Below, piece by piece: positions 43,480 through 48,424 of a stretch of 48,424 bases of DNA (positions are counted from its first letter, which is position 1; each line of letters starts with the position of its first letter). This DNA comes from Chloroflexota bacterium. GTDB lineage: Bacteria; Chloroflexota; Anaerolineae; Anaerolineales; Anaerolineaceae. The notes under the pieces were generated by a model that made no database searches, was not told where the DNA came from, and saw only the letters and a program-made list of their open reading frames with translations. A program made the position numbers and the translations under genes. The stretch lies in the NCBI GenBank assembly GCA_021372725.1, contig JAJFTV010000117.1, positions 1-48,424 on the forward strand, written 5' to 3'.

Positions 43480-44394
43480 TTACGATGCCTGAACAGCAGG
43501 TTTGTTTTTTCGCATTTTTCGAAAATAGGCAGCCATGTCGCGTAATGCATTGCTGGATCGATTATAGATCAGGTCTTCTGCCAGTTTGCGCTGATCAAGC
43601 GGGATAGACGAAAAATCGACCAGGTGAGCCGGGTTAAAGATACACAGATCCAGCCCGTTTATCAAGGCCTGCTCGAGCATGATGTTATTCAAAATGATGC
43701 GCGCCTCGGGCGAAAAACCGTAGGAGACGTTGCTGACGCCCAGTGAGGTCAGGACACCGGGCAGTTCTTTCTTGATCTGGCCGATGGCTGCCAGGGTTTC
43801 GAGGGCCGAATTTTCGTACTGCGGGTCACCGGTGGCCAGTGTAAAGGTTAGTGCATCAAAAATGAGGTCTTCAGGCTGCAATCCGTGATCATGGACAGCG
43901 ATCTCATAGATCTGATGGGCAACTTCCAATTTGCGCCGGGCAGTGTGCGCCATACCCTGTTCATCGATGGTGAGGATAACGACTGCTGCAGAATGATCTT
44001 TTGCCATTTGAAAGACTCGATCCGCTTTTGCTCTGCCATGCTCGAGATGGGTGGAATTCAATATGCAGGGTTCGGCGGCAGTTTTCAGCGCGACTTCCAT
44101 GACATCCGGTTGGGTTGTATCGATACACAGGACGGTATTGACCTTTCCCGAGATGGCCTGAATGACCCGCATCATGTTTTGCTGCTCGTCCGGATTCTCG
44201 GTCATCGCAGTGCAGATATCCAATCCACGCGCTCCCTGCTCGATTTGACGCAAGGCGATGGGCAGGATTTGATCATACTGCTCATCCAGCATAATCTGCC
44301 TGAATTGACGGCTGCCTTGTGTGTTCAACCGCTCTCCGATGATGAAGGGCGGGTTAAAAGGAAATTGATCGAACAATTTTTTGGTTAAAATCAT
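43480..44394 (-). CDS. Methyltetrahydrofolate-binding (pterin-binding domain) methyltransferase
   Basis: 304 residues forming one pterin-binding TIM barrel, as in MetH domain 3, AcsE and dihydropteroate synthase. FIIGERLNTQGSRQF is the GERxN opening; QGARGLDICTA carries the conserved Asp, LCIDTTQPDVMEVAL the next, and ILNSTHLEHG the Asn that polarises the methyl-THF N5. It likely transfers a methyl group from methyl-THF to a corrinoid protein. No corrinoid protein or CO dehydrogenase genes are in view, so the acceptor is unknown. GGAGAC precedes the ATG. Confidence 0.82.
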   Translation of the reverse strand: MILTKKLFDQFPFNPPFIIGERLNTQGSRQFRQIMLDEQYDQILPIALRQIEQGARGLDICTAMTENPDEQQNMMRVIQAISGKVNTVLCIDTTQPDVMEVALKTAAEPCILNSTHLEHGRAKADRVFQMAKDHSAAVVILTIDEQGMAHTARRKLEVAHQIYEIAVHDHGLQPEDLIFDALTFTLATGDPQYENSALETLAAIGQIKKELPGVLTSLGVSNVSYGFSPEARIILNNIMLEQALINGLDLCIFNPAHLVDFSSIPLDQRKLAEDLIYNRSSNALRDMAAYFRKMRKNKPAVQAS

Positions 44395-44413
44395 GTTTGT
44401 CTCCGAAGTAACG

Positions 44414-44442
44414 AGTATAACAAATAAATCACAGTGCGTAAA
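44414..44442 (-). promoter_or_regulatory. Promoter of the folate/CoA operon
   Basis: Minus strand: -35 TTTACG (44437-44442), 17-bp spacer, -10 TATACT (44414-44419); predicted start near 44407, 13 nt before the first ATG. Probably drives 44394 down to the coa genes or beyond. Confidence 0.65.
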
Positions 44443-44453
44443 TTCAAATAAGT

Positions 44454-44459
44454 TATAAT
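44454..44459 (+). promoter_or_regulatory. -10 box for the selA transcription unit
   Basis: TATAAT at 44454-44459, 30 nt before the GTG start of the small membrane protein. No clear -35; back-to-back with the minus-strand promoter. Confidence 0.45.
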
Positions 44460-44488
44460 CAAACCAAACTGGTTATCCGTGAGGAAAT

Positions 44489-44872
44489 GTGTTCTATCGA
44501 AGAATTGCCATCACAAGTGTTCTGTTATTTCTGATAGGCCTGACCGGTCTTGCTTATGTCATTTTTAACACACTGCCAACCCTGGGGCCGCGTTGGTTGT
44601 TCTTTTTTTTCCTTATGATCGGGGTCAGTGGATTGGCGATGCCCATTGCAGCGTTTCTGAACTATCGATTCCAGGGGGATAATGGGGTTGACACGATGGA
44701 TATTATTCGGGAATCGGTTCTGGTAGGGGCTTGCGTTGATTTGTTGGTCTGGCTTCAAATGGGACAGGAATTGACGGGCACCTCGGCAATGATCATCGTT
44801 GTCGGGTTTATTCTGATTGAGATACTAATACGGGTGATTGAACATTCCCGCTGGAAACCGAATAAGGAATGA
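44489..44872 (+). CDS. Small four-helix membrane protein
   Basis: 127 residues from GTG 44489 with GAGG 4-5 nt upstream. Four hydrophobic segments: VLLFLIGLTGLAYVIF, WLFFFFLMIGVSGLAMPIAA, ESVLVGACVDLLVWLQMG, SAMIIVVGFILIEILIRVI. Seen often upstream of housekeeping genes in this class, role unknown. Its stop overlaps the selA start (ATGA), so the two are coupled. Confidence 0.7.
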   Translation: MFYRRIAITSVLLFLIGLTGLAYVIFNTLPTLGPRWLFFFFLMIGVSGLAMPIAAFLNYRFQGDNGVDTMDIIRESVLVGACVDLLVWLQMGQELTGTSAMIIVVGFILIEILIRVIEHSRWKPNKE

Positions 44873-46224
44873 CCGGTTTACGTGACCTTCCCTCCACCGA
44901 CAGTCTTCTTAAATCAAGCTCTGCTGCTGAACTGATCCATCTGTACGGCCGGGAATTGACCCTGCAAGCGGTACGTGAAGCCCTTGAGCGGTTTCGGGAG
45001 GCATACAAACCCGGGCAGATTATTCCATCAGAAACAGAATTTATTGCCCAGGCGGATAAAGCTCTCCGGCGGTGGTTTGAACCCACCCTCCGGCCGGTGC
45101 TGAATGCCACCGGTGTGATCCTGCATACCAACCTGGGGAGAGCCCCGTTAAGCCGTGAGGCCATCGAAGCAGTTGTAAAAGTGATGAATGGTTACAGCAG
45201 CCTGGAATTTAATCTGGAGAACGGGAAGCGCGGTTCGCGCCTGGTTCATGCCGAGGAATTGTTGAAACGTCTGACCGGTGCGGAAGCTGCCATGGTGGTG
45301 AATAACAATGCCAGTGCCGTGCTGCTGGCGTTGACTGCCCTGGCGCGCCGCAGGCGGGTGATCATCTCCCGCTCGCAACTGGTTGAAATCGGGGGAGGTT
45401 TTCGAGTCCCTGACGTCATGAAACAGTCGGGCGCTCACCTGGCCGAGGTCGGCACAACCAATCGGGTGCATCTTTCCGATTATGAAGAGGCGTTGAAGGA
45501 ACCTGCTGCACTGGTTTTGCGAGCGCATTCATCCAACTTTCGCATCATCGGGTTTACCAGCGAGGTTGCCCTGCCGGAACTGGCTCAGCTTGCCCACAGG
45601 TACGGCGTGGGGATGATGGATGACCTGGGTTCAGGTACGCTGCTGGATACCAGCCGATATGGCCTGGTGAAGGAACCCATGGTTCAGGATTCCATTTCTG
45701 CCGGGGTTGACCTGGTTTGCTTTTCCGGCGACAAGCTGTTGGGTGGGCCGCAGGCAGGCATTCTGGTGGGCAGGAAAGAATGTATCGACCGGCTCCGCAA
45801 GCACCCGCTGGCCAGGGCCGTACGCGCCGACAAAATGTGCCTGGCAGCCCTTTCGGCTACGCTGATGCATTATCTGAAAGGCGATGCGGAGCAAAAAATC
45901 CCCATCTGGCAGATGATCTCGGCCTCCCCCACTGAAATGGCACACCGCGCAAGACTATGGCAAACCCGTTTGGGCATTGGCGAGGTGGTAAAGAGCCTTT
46001 CCACCGTGGGAGGCGGGAGCCTTCCTGAAGAAACTCTGGCGGGGTATTCCTTGCAGTTATCGGTATCGAGCCCGGATCGTTTTCTTGCCCGGCTGCGGGC
46101 CGGGGAAATGCCTGTGATTGCCCGTATCGAGGATGACAAGGTGCTGTTCGATCCGCGTACTATCTTTCCAACGGATGATGAGCGGCTCATCGAGAAGATT
46201 CACTCAGCTCTACGGGAGCAGTAA
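44869..46224 (+). CDS. selA: L-seryl-tRNA(Sec) selenium transferase
   Basis: 451 residues, standard SelA. N-terminal helical domain, then the PLP fold: NATGVILHTNLGRAPLS, VVNNNASAVLLALTALA, ISRSQLVEIGGGFRVPDVM, GTTNRVHLSDYEEAL, and Schiff-base Lys in CFSGDKLLGGPQAG. It converts Ser-tRNA(Sec) to Sec-tRNA(Sec) with selenophosphate, so the organism should make selenoproteins; no selB, selC, selD or Sec-containing gene is visible in this window. Confidence 0.95.
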   Translation: MTGLRDLPSTDSLLKSSSAAELIHLYGRELTLQAVREALERFREAYKPGQIIPSETEFIAQADKALRRWFEPTLRPVLNATGVILHTNLGRAPLSREAIEAVVKVMNGYSSLEFNLENGKRGSRLVHAEELLKRLTGAEAAMVVNNNASAVLLALTALARRRRVIISRSQLVEIGGGFRVPDVMKQSGAHLAEVGTTNRVHLSDYEEALKEPAALVLRAHSSNFRIIGFTSEVALPELAQLAHRYGVGMMDDLGSGTLLDTSRYGLVKEPMVQDSISAGVDLVCFSGDKLLGGPQAGILVGRKECIDRLRKHPLARAVRADKMCLAALSATLMHYLKGDAEQKIPIWQMISASPTEMAHRARLWQTRLGIGEVVKSLSTVGGGSLPEETLAGYSLQLSVSSPDRFLARLRAGEMPVIARIEDDKVLFDPRTIFPTDDERLIEKIHSALREQ

Positions 46225-46236
46225 GAGAGTCACCCC

Positions 46237-47469
46237 ATGAAAAGTGACCTTGTTCAACTCATGCGTGAACATGCCATCGACGGGCTCTTTATCACGGGCG
46301 CAGGGCATGATAACCCGGCCATGGTCTATATGACGGGTGGTATGGAGGTCAACCATGCAGATCTGATCCTCCAGCCGGGAAAACCGGGCGTCTTGTTTCA
46401 CAGCGACATCGAGCGTGACGGGGCAGCCCGCTGCGGTTATCCGCTTCGCAGCCTGGTAAATTTTCATTACGGCAGGCTGCTGCAGGAAGCGGGCGGCAAT
46501 CGCATGCTCGCAACGGCATACCGCTATCGTGATCAATTCGCCTCGGCTGGTTTGACCTCCGGCAGGGTAGTCGTTTATGGGCAAATGGATGTGGGGCAGG
46601 GGCATTACCTTCTTTCGAAACTGGAAGAATTTTTCCCCGACCTGCAATTTGTGATGGAACCTGCCAGCGATGTACTGCGCATAGCCAGAGCGGTTAAGGA
46701 TGAACAGGAAATTACCCGTATCAAGCGGATGGGTGAGGTAACGGTCGAAGTGGCAGCCGGGATGGCCGATTTTCTCACCTTGCATGCGGTTCGAAATCAG
46801 CAACTGGTCAAAAAGGATGGCGAACCGCTTACCATTGGTGATGTAAAGACCTGGCTGCGCCTGAATCTGCTGGAAAAGGGTGTCCAGGAGCAGGGGACCA
46901 TTCTTTCCATCGGGCGGGATGCAGGCGTCCCTCACAATGAAGGAAACCAGGCGTCGCCCATCCGGTTGGGTGAGACGATCATCTTCGATGCCTTCTTCCA
47001 GGAGGCGGGGGGCGGTTATTTTTACGATTTCACCCGCACCTGGTGCCTGGGGCACGCCAGTGACGAGATTCAACGCGATCACGAAGCCGTTCGGAGTGTA
47101 CATCAAAAAATAGCCGGAGCGATCAAGGCCGGGATATCATTTTATGATTATCAAAAAATGGCCTGTGAACTTTTTCAGCAGCAGGGATACCCAACCATCC
47201 TGGAAAATCCTGCCACGCAGGAGGGATATGTGCATGGAGTGGGGCATGGGATCGGGTTGGAAGTACATGAACTACCGGCAGCCAATGCGGACATTCCAGA
47301 AAATAATCTCCAACCCGGCATGGTGATCACCGTTGAACCGGGGTTGTACTTCCCGGGCAAAGGCTACGGCATGCGGGTTGAGGACAGCTATCAGATCCTG
47401 GAAGATGGTTCAGCCAGACGACTGGCGGAATATCCCTGGGATCTGGTTCTTCCTGTTCATGAAAAATAA
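46237..47469 (+). CDS. M24 family metallopeptidase (Xaa-Pro aminopeptidase/prolidase-like)
   Basis: 410 residues. N-terminal creatinase-like domain (MREHAIDGLFITGAGHDNPA), then the pita-bread catalytic domain: metal Asp in IIFDAFFQEAGGGYFYDFTR (two Asp), His in GVGHGIGLEVHE, Glu in ITVEPGLYFPG and Glu in GMRVEDSYQI. All five metal ligands are present. Removes N-terminal residues before proline or splits Xaa-Pro dipeptides, fitting a peptide-using organism. 12 bp after selA. Confidence 0.9.
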   Translation: MKSDLVQLMREHAIDGLFITGAGHDNPAMVYMTGGMEVNHADLILQPGKPGVLFHSDIERDGAARCGYPLRSLVNFHYGRLLQEAGGNRMLATAYRYRDQFASAGLTSGRVVVYGQMDVGQGHYLLSKLEEFFPDLQFVMEPASDVLRIARAVKDEQEITRIKRMGEVTVEVAAGMADFLTLHAVRNQQLVKKDGEPLTIGDVKTWLRLNLLEKGVQEQGTILSIGRDAGVPHNEGNQASPIRLGETIIFDAFFQEAGGGYFYDFTRTWCLGHASDEIQRDHEAVRSVHQKIAGAIKAGISFYDYQKMACELFQQQGYPTILENPATQEGYVHGVGHGIGLEVHELPAANADIPENNLQPGMVITVEPGLYFPGKGYGMRVEDSYQILEDGSARRLAEYPWDLVLPVHEK

Positions 47470-47493
47470 TGGGCAAAGAGTATGGAGAATGCG

Positions 47494-48424
47494 ATGGATG
47501 AAGAACGACTGGTACGGGTTTTAGGGATTGAATCATCCTGTGATGAGACAGCCGCAGCCGTGGTGGAAAATGGGCGGCACATTCTTTCCAGCACCGTGGC
47601 ATCCCAAATTGATTTGCATGCGCCCTATGGGGGAGTATTCCCGGAGATTGCTTCAAGGCAGCACATTCTTACCATTCATAATATTGTTGATGAGGCATTA
47701 AAACAGGCTCACCTGTGGCTGGATGATATTGATGCCATCGCAGTCACGCGCGGCCCCGGTTTGGCCGGCTCACTGGTGGTGGGTTTGAATTACGCCAAGG
47801 GGTTGAGCCTGTCACGCTCCATTCCGCTGGTGGGGGTCAATCATCTGGAAGGACACATTTATTCCGGCTGGGTGGAGCCCTCGACCGATGAAAAACAAGA
47901 ATTACCCCAACCCGAATTTCCAATCCTGGTTTTACTGGTTTCAGGCGGGCATACCGAGCTGGTTCTGATCCGCGAGCACGGCAAATATGAACGTCTGGGC
48001 AGTACTCTGGATGACGCGGCCGGCGAGGCGTTCGATAAAGTTGCCAGGCTGCTGGGTTTGAGTTATCCGGGGGGACCCTCCATCCAGCAGGCAGCCCTCA
48101 CCGGTGACCCGCAGGCATTTGCCTTTCCACGGGCACACCTGGATGGAACCTGGAATTTTTCGTTCAGCGGGTTGAAGACTGCTGTTCTGCGGGTAGTGCG
48201 AAATCTTGAAAAGCACTCCAGTGTGCTGCCGGTTGCCGATCTGGCGGCCAGTTTTCAGCAGGCTGTGGTGGACGTGTTGTTCGAAAAAACCATGCGGGCG
48301 GCTCACGATTTGCATCCAACGATGGTCCTTCTGGCCGGCGGTGTCTCGGCCAACAAGGCTTTGCGTGAGGCTTTTATTACACAAAAGGAATTTCCCGTTC
48401 GTATCCCTCCCCTGTCGCTGTGCA
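47494..48424 (+). CDS. tsaD: tRNA N6-adenosine threonylcarbamoyltransferase, 3' end beyond the window
   Basis: 310 codons visible. ATG 47494 has GGAG 6 nt upstream; ATG 47482 in the same frame is possible. ASKHA fold: VLGIESSCDETAAAVV, metal-binding His pair in HLEGHIYSG, VSGGHTELV, DDAAGEAFDKVARLLGL, and LAGGVSANKALR. Catalyses threonylcarbamoyl transfer to A37 of ANN-decoding tRNAs with TsaB/TsaE. The final 20-30 residues lie outside the window. Confidence 0.95.
   Translation, partial: MDEERLVRVLGIESSCDETAAAVVENGRHILSSTVASQIDLHAPYGGVFPEIASRQHILTIHNIVDEALKQAHLWLDDIDAIAVTRGPGLAGSLVVGLNYAKGLSLSRSIPLVGVNHLEGHIYSGWVEPSTDEKQELPQPEFPILVLLVSGGHTELVLIREHGKYERLGSTLDDAAGEAFDKVARLLGLSYPGGPSIQQAALTGDPQAFAFPRAHLDGTWNFSFSGLKTAVLRVVRNLEKHSSVLPVADLAASFQQAVVDVLFEKTMRAAHDLHPTMVLLAGGVSANKALREAFITQKEFPVRIPPLSLC

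Noticed and set aside
46210..47106. 298-codon minus-strand frame opposite the M24 peptidase
   Set aside because: All five metal ligands of the peptidase are on the plus strand, and the gene is contiguous with selA; the antisense frame has no motif.

Overview
The window looks like a chromosomal segment of an anaerobic member of the Chloroflexota, most likely class Anaerolineae. This is inferred from gene content and style: a membrane-anchored protein with long Thr-Pro repeats, Ala/Glu/Thr-rich lipoprotein linkers, a secreted protein of the kind often found beside two-component systems in this group, a fused homocysteine methyltransferase/methylene-THF reductase, and several folate one-carbon enzymes. 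There are no rRNA genes and no CRISPR array. One tRNA-Leu(TAA) is present.

Layout. 1-405: a folded, repeat-like element with 27-bp terminal inverted repeats. 406-7267 (minus): a branched-chain/hydrophobic amino-acid (Liv-type) ABC transporter operon ending in an amidohydrolase, with a strong promoter about 500 nt upstream of livK and a hairpin between livK and livH. 7419-9332 (plus): a Thr-Pro repeat protein and a PHP-domain phosphoesterase. 9337-12279 (minus): a secreted Met/Gly-rich protein, response regulator and histidine kinase, preceded by an 11-bp-period direct-repeat array that looks like the regulator's own binding site. 12304-12901: a frameshifted XRE-cupin regulator. 13090-17056: an acetyltransferase, tRNA-Leu, two GT-C-like membrane glycosyltransferases (one in an AT-rich stretch) and a 127-bp MITE-like element. 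17065-20766: an amidohydrolase, a 54-aa membrane protein, the long form of formate-THF ligase, and a DUF2892 protein.

The most interesting part is 20975-34237. A GntR/FCD regulator heads an operon with a PLP enzyme of unassigned function, a 78-aa protein, a 611-aa protein that reads as a cobalamin domain fused N-terminally to a lysine/ornithine-aminomutase-type barrel, a P-loop NTPase (possible reactivase), a 150-aa protein and a diaminopimelate-dehydrogenase-like enzyme. This parallels the ornithine and lysine fermentation pathways, but with different parts. A 14-bp perfect palindrome overlaps the -10 box of the GntR gene. Two near copies (12/14 each) lie upstream of the convergent five-gene peptide/nickel-type ABC transporter (28148-33981), so the uptake system and the catabolic operon may form one regulon.

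34730-44394 (minus) is largely housekeeping: dinG, a DUF4349 lipoprotein, a metallophosphoesterase, coaBC, coaX, the bifunctional homocysteine methyltransferase/MTHFR and a pterin-binding methyltransferase, probably expressed from a good promoter at 44414-44442. 44489-48424 (plus) carries a small membrane protein, selA, a Xaa-Pro peptidase and the 5' part of tsaD, which runs off the window. Together the genes suggest an amino-acid/peptide-fermenting anaerobe with folate-based one-carbon metabolism. All statements come from reading the sequence; no database search was run.
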